This document shows, piece by piece, positions 9,457-16,915 of a stretch of DNA of 64,000 nt. The DNA comes from a virus. The first letter of the stretch is position 1, and each line of letters begins with the position of its first letter. The notes under the pieces are model-generated. The model made no database searches. It was not told the DNA's origin and saw only the letters and a list, made by a program, of their open reading frames with translations. The stretch covers positions 1 through 64,000 of the IMG/VR virus record IMGVR_UViG_3300032241_000649. The stretch is one strand, 5' to 3'. Both the position numbers and the translations under genes were made by a program.

Positions 9457-9719
9457 TACTCAGCTGCTGGTTCTGACTCCACAGGAGTTTCGACCACAGG
9501 CTCAGCTTCTACTACAGGAGCAGGCTCTTCTACCTTCTTCTTAGAAGCTTTAGGAGTAACAACTTTTTCAACTTCAGATACAAGTGCCTTTACGTATGCT
9601 GGAAGATTCAATGGGTTCAAAATCTTAGGTAGGTGTTCCTTACAGAACTTCTGGTGTTGTGCTCCAGGATTTTCGATAGAGTATGTAGCGTCATCCGCAC
9701 AATTCTCGCATTTAGCCAT
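9456..9719 (-). CDS. Zinc-ribbon protein with acidic tail, first gene of the late operon
   Basis: An 87-residue protein. The N-terminus carries CENC and a FCKEHLP motif (residues 4-33), a small zinc-ribbon pattern. The C-terminal 35 residues are a Lys-rich patch followed by a Glu/Val/Pro-rich acidic tail. A GAAAGGA ribosome site precedes ATG 9719. As the first gene after the divergent gap it probably leads the terminase-capsid operon. Function unknown. Confidence 0.6.
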   Translation of the reverse strand: MAKCENCADDATYSIENPGAQHQKFCKEHLPKILNPLNLPAYVKALVSEVEKVVTPKASKKKVEEPAPVVEAEPVVETPVESEPAAE

Positions 9720-9789
9720 ATTGGGGTCCTTTCGGGGGGTGATTTATTTCACATACTGAACTATACACCATAGTATACCTGTTTCCGAG

Positions 9790-9819
9790 TTGCTAGGGGG
9801 GTGTATCTACTGCTATAGT
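9790..9819 (+). promoter_or_regulatory. Plus-strand promoter upstream of the lysozyme-like gene
   Basis: TTGCTA (9790-9795), 18-bp spacer ending in TGC, then TATAGT (9814-9819): a -35 with an extended -10. The predicted start near 9826 precedes a stable hairpin. Confidence 0.6.
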
Positions 9820-9825
9820 AGTACA

Positions 9826-9905
9826 TGGAAGGGAGACCTTCCAACACTAACTACGTAACAAAAGAGTTGCAACTAGCCCAGCAGACAGACGCAGGGCTAT
9901 TTTTA
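9826..9905 (+). ncRNA. Short leader RNA or sRNA ending in an attenuator-like terminator
   Basis: The predicted transcript of about 80 nt starts with a 6-bp hairpin capped by a GAGA tetraloop (GGAAGG/CCTTCC, 9827-9842). It includes the palindrome AGTTGCAACT (9865-9874) and ends at a U-tailed terminator. It has no convincing ORF. It may be an attenuator for the downstream lysozyme gene or a free-standing small RNA. Confidence 0.5.
9874..9899 (+). terminator. Intrinsic terminator (attenuator position)
   Basis: Stem TAGCCC/GGGCTA with an additional GC/GC pair above an A-A mismatch, followed directly by TTTTTAT. It lies between the promoter and the start codon of the next gene. Confidence 0.65.
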
Positions 9906-9959
9906 TCCAAGTGACAGTTGGGTAAAGATCCGGGTTGGCTCTCTAGCCTAGGAGATAGT

Positions 9960-10481
9960 GTGTCTATAAATGTTAAGAATCATAAACTAAGGCTTTTCGT
10001 AATAGCCTTTCTAATAATTACAAATTTACTTACCTTCTCAGCCCAAGCCGCTATGGCCCCTATACGGGTCTGCTTAACTCCGCTTGGCAATTATATGAAC
10101 GCTAAGAAGCTAACCCCACATCAGCTCTATGAAGTGCTTCAGTATGTAGGGTTTAAAGGTCATGACCTAAAGGTGGCATGGGCTGTGGCTATGAAGGAAA
10201 CTCACGGCAATCCTCTTGCCCACAACTTTAGCAACAAAACCGGGGATGATTCCTATGGCATGTTCCAGATTAACCTTTACGGGGCTTTAAAGGGCCGTCT
10301 AAGCGACTTTCATCTAAAGTCTGCTAAGGAGTTAATCAACCCGGTTACAAACGCTCAGATAGCCTACAAAATGAGTTCTGGGGGTAAGAACTGGTCCCCT
10401 TGGCATGCTGACCCAGGTGAGCGAGATCACAGGCTTGTTTTAATGTGGATTAATCTATGCCCTTATATGGTTAAGGTTTAG
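9960..10481 (+). CDS. Secreted lysozyme/transglycosylase-like muralytic enzyme
   Basis: I place the start at GTG 9960 because AGGAG (9950-9954) lies 5 nt upstream and the product then begins with a textbook Sec signal peptide: basic KNHKLR, a hydrophobic stretch to about residue 25, and an SAQA cleavage site. The mature ~140 residues have a lysozyme-like fold signature: AMKETHGNPLAHN with a Glu in the catalytic position, then DDSYGMFQINLYG and NAQIAYKMSSGGKNWSPW. It likely cuts peptidoglycan outside the membrane. It is the only plus-strand gene between two long minus blocks, and its leader carries an attenuator-like hairpin. Role at entry or lysis is undetermined. Confidence 0.8.
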   Translation: MSINVKNHKLRLFVIAFLIITNLLTFSAQAAMAPIRVCLTPLGNYMNAKKLTPHQLYEVLQYVGFKGHDLKVAWAVAMKETHGNPLAHNFSNKTGDDSYGMFQINLYGALKGRLSDFHLKSAKELINPVTNAQIAYKMSSGGKNWSPWHADPGERDHRLVLMWINLCPYMVKV

Positions 10482-10765
10482 GACTTCTTTTTAGCCCTAC
10501 GCTTATTTTCCTTGGCAGTATTGGCACCTTTATCTAAGATCTGAAGGTTACCTTTAGAGTCGTTGTTATGATTGTTGTCTTTATGGTCAACAGTCTTCTT
10601 CTTGCTCTTAATCTTGCCGTGCTCGTCTTCATAGTCAGCGCGAGCTTTGTTCTTGGATGTAGTGTGCCATTTGCCATCTTTGCCTTTTGTTTTATAGACA
10701 TAGATGGGGCGACCACCGTTTTCCTTAGAGCCCTTGTAAGGACCAAACTTCTTTGTCTCAGCCAC
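10478..10765 (-). CDS. HNH-type endonuclease-like protein
   Basis: A 95-residue, very basic protein. The C-terminal third has the HNH pattern VDHKDNNHNNDSKGNLQIL followed by NTAKEN (about residues 58-86), as in small phage HNH nucleases. The N-terminal half (FGPYKGSKENGGRPIYVY) could be a DNA-contacting strand region. It starts at GTG 10765, overlapping the preceding TAG by 1 nt, and its stop overlaps the convergent lysozyme stop by 4 nt. It may be a homing-type or packaging-associated HNH protein. Confidence 0.7.
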   Translation of the reverse strand: MAETKKFGPYKGSKENGGRPIYVYKTKGKDGKWHTTSKNKARADYEDEHGKIKSKKKTVDHKDNNHNNDSKGNLQILDKGANTAKENKRRAKKKS

Positions 10766-10929
10766 TATTTGCTCTTCTTTGTCTTTGCTGCAGCCATATT
10801 GTCAATTAGATTAGGATAAGGACGCCCAGCAGCTTTAGCGCGTGCTTTAGCTGAAGCTTTCTTCTTAGAAGATAGCTTCTTATGCTTACCGCCATCTGGA
10901 TCCTTTTTATCCCATACTTCTTTAGCCAT
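10765..10929 (-). CDS. Small Lys-rich protein
   Basis: A 54-residue ORF (MAKEVWDKKDPDGGKHKKL...) in a chain of TAATG/TAGTG overlaps with both neighbours. It is strongly basic, possibly nucleic-acid binding. No family recognised. Confidence 0.6.
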   Translation of the reverse strand: MAKEVWDKKDPDGGKHKKLSSKKKASAKARAKAAGRPYPNLIDNMAAAKTKKSK

Positions 10930-11219
10930 TAGCAGTCCCATGCCCTTCTTGCCTTATTTAAACGACTATTTGGATCTTTAGCGGCTTTAGGAAATTGCTT
11001 AGCCTGCCCTGCAGATCTAGCACAATATGATTTACGGCGTGCAGCAGATTTTTTAGACTTAGCTGCCTCTTCCTTTTTTACAGGAGGTTTTAAGTTATGT
11101 CCCTCTGCTTTAGCAGAAGCACGACCCTTAGCATTTAAACCACCATTAGGGTTTTGACCCTCTTTACGTGTCCACGCAGGAGATTTAGCCACTACTGTAG
11201 ATCCTTTCGGTTGTTCCAT
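10929..11219 (-). CDS. Small basic protein, DUF6321-like
   Basis: A 96-residue basic protein containing SPAWTRKEGQNPNGGLNAKG near the N-terminus and KSYCARSAGQAKQFP...DPNSRLNKARRAWDC at the C-terminus. I recall this pattern from a small conserved family of aquatic phages (DUF6321) of unknown function; that assignment is from memory. Two Cys sit at the C-terminal end. It is translationally coupled to the gene below it. Confidence 0.6.
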   Translation of the reverse strand: MEQPKGSTVVAKSPAWTRKEGQNPNGGLNAKGRASAKAEGHNLKPPVKKEEAAKSKKSAARRKSYCARSAGQAKQFPKAAKDPNSRLNKARRAWDC

Positions 11220-11392
11220 GAATCATTTGATGTATCCACATGGTCATGATTATACGCTTCTTTTTTACCAGCCCGGATCGCACTGGCCCCACCAACTCTA
11301 GTTATATGCTTACCGCAGTCTAGGCAAGTCCAAGAATGATGAGTAAGCCCGTTAATCTTACCCCCACTATTATACTCAATCCGCTTAGCCAT
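11192..11392 (-). CDS. Small zinc-ribbon-like protein
   Basis: A 66-residue protein with WTCLDCGKHITR (about residues 21-32) and later paired His (NHDHVD), giving a possible CxxC...HxH zinc site. It overlaps the next gene by 28 nt and shares a TAATG junction with the gene above. Unknown function. Confidence 0.6.
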   Translation of the reverse strand: MAKRIEYNSGGKINGLTHHSWTCLDCGKHITRVGGASAIRAGKKEAYNHDHVDTSNDSWNNRKDLQ

Positions 11393-11568
11393 TAGTTATT
11401 AGTTCCTGATGACCGACCAAACTTCTGATTAGTAATAGCATTGTCCCCAGGACCTTCATAAGGCCGGTTACTAAGCAAATCACTAAGCTCATGAGCATGG
11501 GTGCGAATAGTACGAAGAGGTACTTTCTTTGCTTTAGGCTGATCGTTAAAGTTAGCCTTCCTAGACAT
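11392..11568 (-). CDS. Small hypothetical protein
   Basis: A 58-residue ORF (MSRKANFNDQPKAKKVPLRT...) fitted exactly between two genes by TAATG overlaps at both ends. It has a basic N-terminus and a Gly/Asn-rich C-terminus. The overlaps are the main evidence that it is real. Confidence 0.55.
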   Translation of the reverse strand: MSRKANFNDQPKAKKVPLRTIRTHAHELSDLLSNRPYEGPGDNAITNQKFGRSSGTNN

Positions 11569-13496
11569 TAGTCAGCTTCTTTAGCTTTAAATACGTCTGA
11601 CTTTGCAGGAGGTACTTCAATAAACTTACCCTCTGTACGGGTAGCCTCAACCTTTGAAGCAAGAGTCTTTTCTGACTCATTAAGTGGTGTAATTTCAGTA
11701 GTAGCGGAACCAATCTGTCTACGCTCAACACGACCAGAACCAGTTTCAGGAATAGTGCCGCGTCCCTTAGTAACACCAGCAGTTACTCTAGATGCAGTCT
11801 GTTGATCAATAACATCGCGTGCATATCTGCCGTGTCCTTCACGAGATTTAGCAGATGGGCCCTTACTAGCGTCACGTTGCATACGCTGTTGCTTCTCATA
11901 TGCGTACATGCTTTTACCTGATTTAGCAGCTTCAGCAGCTACATCACCAACATGGATTGCTCCAGCTGGTACATCAGTATGGCGGAAGACACGAACACGT
12001 TCTCCAGTTACTGGATGTGTTTCTTCAGTTGGGTGATAACCTTGATGGACATTTACCTCATGATAAGGTGTCTCATCTTTGTCTGCTCCAGTATTTGGCT
12101 TGTAGCCTTCAAATGGTACTGTGCTTCCTTCAAGGGTCTTGTTACCAAGCTTTGAAGCGTGTACAAGTGAGTTAGTTCCTTTAGGAACATAATAATCTTT
12201 AGAAGTAGGTGCTACATCTACGTTGCCGCGTGCCGCGCTATATTGAGTTCCCTTACCAGGCTTGCTAGTTTCATTAAAACGAGCACGATTTGTAAGATGG
12301 TTGTAAATAGTATTTAGGTTGTTCTTATGTTCTGCACCAGAACCTAAGTGTTTATTTAAGGTAGCTTCGCTTTCTTCAGATGTACCCATACCAGCAAGTG
12401 CCATAACTGTAGCTTTAGTATGATGATAACCCTTTGTAAAGGAATCACTAGACATTTCTCCAAGAGATGCACCATCACGTACAGCCATTTGTAGGGCATG
12501 CTTGTGAACAGACTCTGGGTCATAACCCACAGTACGGCTAGGTGTGCTTTTACGAGTTCCAGCACGTGAAGCATCTGCACGCATTTGTGCCTCTGTTTGA
12601 CCAGGAACCTTTACCTCAGGAGCTTTACTTAGATCAAGTTCTTTAGTTCCACGTTGTGGTCCACGAGTAACCTTAGTATTTGCCCAATCAGTATTTAGAG
12701 ATGAGATTGGGAACTGTTTTCCAGCTTTAGGATCTTTAAAGTCTGGCTTGTTATATTTAGGTGCGTCTGAAACTCTTTCTCTTACAGGAGTCTTAATCTG
12801 TTGTACTGGACCCGCAAGTGGTACCTCAACATCTGGATTACTAGAAGGTCCAGGACCATTCTTTTCAGCCATGCGAGCACGCTTTTCCCACTCTGCATCT
12901 GAGATATCAGATTCTGTACTAGAAGCAGTTTCATAATGCTTAATACCTGTTCCAAGTGGAACTTCACTAATTTGGTGCTTAACAACTCGAGTTGTTCCAG
13001 CACCAGTCTTATCATTAGCAGTTGTAGGAATAATCTGCTGTTCACGGCTTGCAACATTTTCAGCCTTCATAGCTCCTTTATCATCAAGGAACTGTTGCCC
13101 ACCTAAACGAATCTTAGTGTTGCCCTTAATCTTTGTCATATCTTTAGGAAGATCATATGTCTTACCTTCAGTCTTTGGCTTAGCGGAAGATGCTGCCTCT
13201 GCTTTAGGTTCCCATTTTTCTTTACCACTCTTTGTATTACGTGGCTCTGGCTCAGAAGGTTTTGCTAATCCTACTTTACGAGGAGTACGAAGACGGCCTT
13301 CAAGTGTACGGAACTTTTCTCCTGCATTAACACCAATACTAGTAGCGCCGCCACCACCATTAACATCTGCGGCTTTTTTAACTTCATTGCCTTCTTTGTC
13401 AACAACAACAGGTTTCTTAGGTGCACGAACAGAGGCAGTAGTTACTGTCTTGCCTGAGGTAACCTTTACAGGAATTACATTGTCAAATTGTCCCAT
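11568..13496 (-). CDS. Large disordered Lys/Thr/Gly-rich protein
   Basis: A 642-residue protein dominated by Lys, Thr, Gly, Pro and Ser, so largely disordered. A more ordered central part (about residues 320-430) has SVHKHALQMAVRDGASLGEM and a helical YHHTKATVMALAGMG...NLNTIYNHLTNRARFNE segment. A second His-rich stretch follows (YHEVNVHQGYHPTEETHPVTGERVRVFRHTD). Similar low-complexity proteins recur at 13496-14164, 37901-38875, 40052-41256 and 45786-46145. A minor virion or internal head role is plausible but unproven. Confidence 0.6.
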   Translation of the reverse strand: MGQFDNVIPVKVTSGKTVTTASVRAPKKPVVVDKEGNEVKKAADVNGGGGATSIGVNAGEKFRTLEGRLRTPRKVGLAKPSEPEPRNTKSGKEKWEPKAEAASSAKPKTEGKTYDLPKDMTKIKGNTKIRLGGQQFLDDKGAMKAENVASREQQIIPTTANDKTGAGTTRVVKHQISEVPLGTGIKHYETASSTESDISDAEWEKRARMAEKNGPGPSSNPDVEVPLAGPVQQIKTPVRERVSDAPKYNKPDFKDPKAGKQFPISSLNTDWANTKVTRGPQRGTKELDLSKAPEVKVPGQTEAQMRADASRAGTRKSTPSRTVGYDPESVHKHALQMAVRDGASLGEMSSDSFTKGYHHTKATVMALAGMGTSEESEATLNKHLGSGAEHKNNLNTIYNHLTNRARFNETSKPGKGTQYSAARGNVDVAPTSKDYYVPKGTNSLVHASKLGNKTLEGSTVPFEGYKPNTGADKDETPYHEVNVHQGYHPTEETHPVTGERVRVFRHTDVPAGAIHVGDVAAEAAKSGKSMYAYEKQQRMQRDASKGPSAKSREGHGRYARDVIDQQTASRVTAGVTKGRGTIPETGSGRVERRQIGSATTEITPLNESEKTLASKVEATRTEGKFIEVPPAKSDVFKAKEAD

Positions 13497-14164
13497 TATG
13501 AATTACTCCCTAAGTTATCTACGTTGCTATTCACCATAGAAATGTGTTCTTCTGATGAACCTTTATATGTTGGATTTTTAGCTCTATAAGCCTTATCTTG
13601 TGTATTGTAACCTTTACTCAAGTCTGCACCCTGTTCAGGTGTAATAAAACCTTTATTGATTGCTTCTTGTGTATCAGAAAGGTTAGCAGGTTTTCCAACA
13701 CGATTATCTGTTGGATTTGGTTTAGGTTCTCTTGTTTTAACTGGTCGTGCGCTTACATCCTTACTGCGAATAACAGCAGAAATTTTACCTGGATTTACCT
13801 GTCCTTTAGAATCAGCGTACAATCCGCCAATTTGAGTATGTTCTGCCAATGTAGGGCGCATATAAGGAAGTTCACCGGTTACTGGATCCGCTTTAATTTT
13901 TCCAGATTTTACATCTTCATGCTCTGGTGTGTACCGTTGCATAGCAAAATCATAACGATTTCCCAAAGATTGAATTCCGTAATCAGATAGCTCTTTCTGG
14001 CCGCGTACTTTTTCATTTTGACCATGAGTAATAATATCTTTACGCATAGCATGCATGGTAGATAGGTTGTTATTGCGTGAAAGTATATTGGCTAGTCTTC
14101 CTAGCATTCCCCCAGTATTGTTGTTGGAGGGTTGTGGCATGATCTGCCCGTTGCCAAGATTCAT
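13496..14164 (-). CDS. Disordered Asn/Lys-rich protein
   Basis: A 222-residue protein of the same style as the gene below it. The N-terminus is Asn-rich (MNLGNGQIMPQPSNNN), with a central DPVTGELPYMRPTLAEH motif and a basic C-terminal half. It is coupled by TAATG to the 642-residue gene. No recognised domain. Confidence 0.55.
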   Translation of the reverse strand: MNLGNGQIMPQPSNNNTGGMLGRLANILSRNNNLSTMHAMRKDIITHGQNEKVRGQKELSDYGIQSLGNRYDFAMQRYTPEHEDVKSGKIKADPVTGELPYMRPTLAEHTQIGGLYADSKGQVNPGKISAVIRSKDVSARPVKTREPKPNPTDNRVGKPANLSDTQEAINKGFITPEQGADLSKGYNTQDKAYRAKNPTYKGSSEEHISMVNSNVDNLGSNS

Positions 14165-14175
14165 AGTACTCCAGC

Positions 14176-14412
14176 CTATTCCTTAGATATGGTTAGAAGT
14201 TTAGCAATTCCGCCTTGCTTTGTAAGCACATCAGCGCTTTTATTGTAATGATGCATGCAAAAGGCTAATTCCCCATATGGAAGGACTACTGCTACAGCTG
14301 CTCTAGCTGAGCAACCATCACATTGCACCCGGGGTTGAGGCCCCAAGGCTAACTCCAACTGAGTTTGATTCTCCGCCTTCTCCACCTGCTGTGACGGGTG
14401 CACTGTCATCAT
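14176..14412 (-). CDS. DUF7455-like zinc protein
   Basis: A 78-residue protein with CDGCSARAAVAVVLPYGELA then FCMHHY (about residues 31-55), the Cys/His arrangement of the small DUF7455 proteins common in actinobacteria and their phages (assignment from memory). ATGATG 14412 has a strong ACAGGAGACA site. That puts 95 nt of overlap with the 3' end of the preceding gene in another frame, an unusually long overlap for this genome. Confidence 0.7.
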   Translation of the reverse strand: MMTVHPSQQVEKAENQTQLELALGPQPRVQCDGCSARAAVAVVLPYGELAFCMHHYNKSADVLTKQGGIAKLLTISKE

Positions 14413-14614
14413 TGTCTCCTGTGATCTGTCCGGAGCCTTGAACTTCTTGTTCTAGGCCTTCTCTATCAGTACCGTAGTATCCGTAGCTATTACCGAAGCT
14501 TACACCATTCCGCATTTCCCAATAGGGCACCCCTGTTACATGATGCTTTCCACGCCCTACGTGGGCATAGTGTTTATCCTTGGGGGTATGAAATTCCTGA
14601 GCGTCACCAAACAT
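14318..14614 (-). CDS. Hypothetical protein
   Basis: A 98-residue protein. The N-terminal half has His/Tyr-rich KDKHYAHVGRGKHHVTGVPY and SFGNSYGYYGTDREG; the C-terminal half is Gly/Ser/Glu-rich and disordered. Its disordered tail is the part overlapped by the DUF7455-like gene, which makes dual coding easier. It lies just after a terminator hairpin. Unknown function. Confidence 0.55.
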   Translation of the reverse strand: MFGDAQEFHTPKDKHYAHVGRGKHHVTGVPYWEMRNGVSFGNSYGYYGTDREGLEQEVQGSGQITGDNDDSAPVTAGGEGGESNSVGVSLGASTPGAM

Positions 14615-14652
14615 GTGCTAATCATCTCACTTCTAGTAGGGGGAGAAATGCC

Positions 14653-14678
14653 AAAGGCCGGGCAATATCCCGGCCTTT
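14653..14678 (-). terminator. Terminator hairpin after the first PASTA-like gene
   Basis: Perfect 10-bp stem AAAGGCCGGG/CCCGGCCTTT with a 6-nt loop. The U-tract is short on either strand. It lies just downstream of the stop at 14694. Confidence 0.65.
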
Positions 14679-14693
14679 TGCTATTTAATTATA

Positions 14694-15230
14694 TTAACCA
14701 GCAACGTAGCCGTTGACCCATGGGCCAATAGCTGTGTTATAGGTAACTCCTGGAGTTGTAGCATCCTGGTACTTGTAGACAACTAGGTTAGTAGTTGTTC
14801 CTTTAGTAGAGGATCCTGTTACAGAAGTTGAATAAATTGTTCCTGTATTAGCAGGAGTTGCTCCAGCTGTATTGTAGGTAACAGTACCTACGTTAGCTCC
14901 AGCAAGTACAAGAGCATCAACTGCACGGATAAAACCATATCCTGTGACATCTGGGATTGTAATTGCATCTGAGGTTACAGATACACCTGTGTTAGCTGCA
15001 TAACCTGGGAATGCATCCCAAGCTTCTGAAGCAATAACTTCGCTGTCCTGTGAAGCAGTGATCTTAGCGCTAGTCTTAGTGCTTACATAAGTCCAGCTGT
15101 GGTTTTGATCTGCACCAACTGTTGTTGTTTGTGTTGGGGAGGTAACTCGATTGTCATCTGGTTGTAGAGGCAGGTTACCCCATACAAAGTCAACGGCAAC
15201 GTTACCAGAGGTATCTACTGGGTTTGACAT
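14694..15230 (-). CDS. PASTA-like surface/virion protein, paralog 1
   Basis: A 178-residue protein. It opens with a conserved tag shared by two neighbours: P-x-D-x-x-G-N-V-A-V-D-F-V-W-G-N-L-P-L-Q-P-D-D-x-R (residues 4-28). The central part contains a PASTA-like repeat (ITIPDVTGYGFIRAVDALVL then GATPANTGTIYS, about residues 90-155). PASTA modules bind peptidoglycan or act as beta-rich surface modules. The common N-terminal tag probably anchors these proteins to a common site, most simply the virion; this is inference. Confidence 0.65.
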   Translation of the reverse strand: MSNPVDTSGNVAVDFVWGNLPLQPDDNRVTSPTQTTTVGADQNHSWTYVSTKTSAKITASQDSEVIASEAWDAFPGYAANTGVSVTSDAITIPDVTGYGFIRAVDALVLAGANVGTVTYNTAGATPANTGTIYSTSVTGSSTKGTTTNLVVYKYQDATTPGVTYNTAIGPWVNGYVAG

Positions 15231-15279
15231 TGTGTTTCCTATCTATAGATTGGTTAAATCCCTTACGTCTAAGGGAAGT

Positions 15280-16104
15280 TTAGTTCTGGGTCCAGGTTCC
15301 GCCTGAGCTTGTTGACTCAGTGACAGGTGTTGTTGGAGTTACCCAAACAGCGGTTCCACCTGTGTTATAAGAGTCGTTATTAGCTTCATCATTTACAGTC
15401 CAAACTTGGTTGTAATCAGAGTTAGAGCTTCCTGACACTGTAATTGTGTTCGGAGCAACAGGGTAATTGCTGCGTCCAGTCAAGTACATGATTGCGTCGT
15501 TAGGTCCTAGAGTCCAACCTTCGTCAGTTACAGTTTGGTTAAATCCTGAGATAGAACCTGTTGGAGCAGTATAGCTATATACGTCAAAGTGAACTATATC
15601 ACCTTGGTTATAAAGAGTTCCTGCGTCTGGACGTTGTGCGTACACTTTACCGTTATTAGCAGATGTAGCGCCCTCTGTGTAGCTGTTTCCAGCTCCTCCG
15701 AGTCCTGCTGCACCTAGAGCGGCCGCAGCATCAGACTCTGATAGTCCAATGATATTAGGTACTACTACGTTAGCAATAATGTCGTCATATGGATAACCTT
15801 GAGTAAATGATGGGTAGTTCTCATAGTTGTCTACAGCAATCTCATGGTTATCCCATGTGAAGGTCTGTGTACGAGTACTGCCGCCATCACCCGTTGGAAA
15901 GGACAATTCTGTCCAACCAGAGTTAAGAGTTGAACTACCAACTGCTGGCCAGTTAGACCATTGGTTATTTTGGTTCTGATTTACAACAGGATCGGCTCCA
16001 CCCATTCCGCCTGTCCATGTACGTTGATCATCTGGTTGTATAGGCATATGGCCCCATACGAAATCTACGCGTGGATTTCCTTTATCATCTACTGGATAGG
16101 TCAT
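15280..16104 (-). CDS. PASTA-domain surface/virion protein, paralog 2
   Basis: A 274-residue protein with the same N-terminal tag (VDFVWGHMPIQPDDQR, residues 13-28). A clearer PASTA domain follows (VVVPNIIGLSESDAAAALGA, then GKVYAQRPDAGTLYNQGD, about residues 112-175). The C-terminal part is beta-rich and Thr/Ser-rich with a possible Ig-like fold ending in TWTQN. It sits between two paralogs in one operon. The PASTA call is the firmest of the three. Confidence 0.7.
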   Translation of the reverse strand: MTYPVDDKGNPRVDFVWGHMPIQPDDQRTWTGGMGGADPVVNQNQNNQWSNWPAVGSSTLNSGWTELSFPTGDGGSTRTQTFTWDNHEIAVDNYENYPSFTQGYPYDDIIANVVVPNIIGLSESDAAAALGAAGLGGAGNSYTEGATSANNGKVYAQRPDAGTLYNQGDIVHFDVYSYTAPTGSISGFNQTVTDEGWTLGPNDAIMYLTGRSNYPVAPNTITVSGSSNSDYNQVWTVNDEANNDSYNTGGTAVWVTPTTPVTESTSSGGTWTQN

Positions 16105-16106
16105 GG

Positions 16107-16271
16107 TTATTCCTTTGCTCCGTGAGTCTTGTCAGTAGTGGCTTTAGCAATAAGCTTGTCTCCACACTTTGGGCATGTGTTATTTTTAAGTAGGTCTAGA
16201 AGTTCTGCGTCAGTTGTTGCGACTTTAGTTGTGCACTTGTCTCGGCAAGATGCTGTTAATGTAGTAGCCAT
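16107..16271 (-). CDS. Small zinc-ribbon protein
   Basis: A 54-residue protein beginning MATTLTASCRDK. ATG 16271 fits better than the upstream ATG 16289 because it starts 2 nt after the previous stop. C9, C13, C33 and C36 (SCRDKC, TCPKCGDK) could bind zinc. It is inserted between two PASTA-like paralogs. Confidence 0.6.
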   Translation of the reverse strand: MATTLTASCRDKCTTKVATTDAELLDLLKNNTCPKCGDKLIAKATTDKTHGAKE

Positions 16272-16273
16272 GA

Positions 16274-16876
16274 TTAGTACCAGTTCCATGTATTTTTAAG
16301 AGGGTCAGTTGAAAAGACTACAAATGCGTGGTAATACCAAGAACCAATAACATCCTCTGTCCAGTAAGAATCTGGAGACCAAGCAACTTTTCCTTCAAGG
16401 TCTGCACCTGTAATCATCTGTGCTGTTGTAGGGTCGTAATATACAATCGCATCCTTTGGAACATACGAGTACAGAACAACTCCATCAAAGTTAGGGGTAG
16501 CACCCTCACTTGTGTAATCCCAAGGATTGTTTCCACCTGAGAAGGTAAAGTCTTTAAGAATAGCTGGGTCAACACCTACTGTGCGTAGGAACTCAATTCT
16601 TGATTTAAACGTAGCGCAGTTAGCCCAGTTACTATTAGAGTCATAGAGTCCATTAGCTGGATAGTTGTAAATAGGGTCACCATCAAAATAAGTTGTACGG
16701 ACATTTGGTTGGTACCCAGGAAAATCGTTATACTGTGTTGCGGCAATGTTTTGGCTATCACCATCTCCAAGCCACTCTCCGTAATAACTAGAGCGCTTGT
16801 CATTTGGTTGAAGCGGTAAATTACCCCATACGTAGTCAACTGCCACGTTACCAGAGGTATCTGTTGAATATGTCAT
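16274..16876 (-). CDS. Surface/virion protein, paralog 3 of the tagged family
   Basis: A 200-residue protein with the shared N-terminal tag (GNVAVDYVWGNLPLQPNDKR, residues 8-27). Its remainder differs from the two neighbours: Tyr/Trp/Asn-rich, a weaker PASTA-like section (EFLRTVGVDPAILKDFTFSG then EGATPNFDGVVLYSYVP) and a short C-terminal strand region. Same tag, different body suggests a modular family formed by tandem duplication and divergence. Confidence 0.6.
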   Translation of the reverse strand: MTYSTDTSGNVAVDYVWGNLPLQPNDKRSSYYGEWLGDGDSQNIAATQYNDFPGYQPNVRTTYFDGDPIYNYPANGLYDSNSNWANCATFKSRIEFLRTVGVDPAILKDFTFSGGNNPWDYTSEGATPNFDGVVLYSYVPKDAIVYYDPTTAQMITGADLEGKVAWSPDSYWTEDVIGSWYYHAFVVFSTDPLKNTWNWY

Positions 16877-16915
16877 CTCTTACCTTTCGCGTCGGTAGAC
16901 ATATAATGTCAGAGA

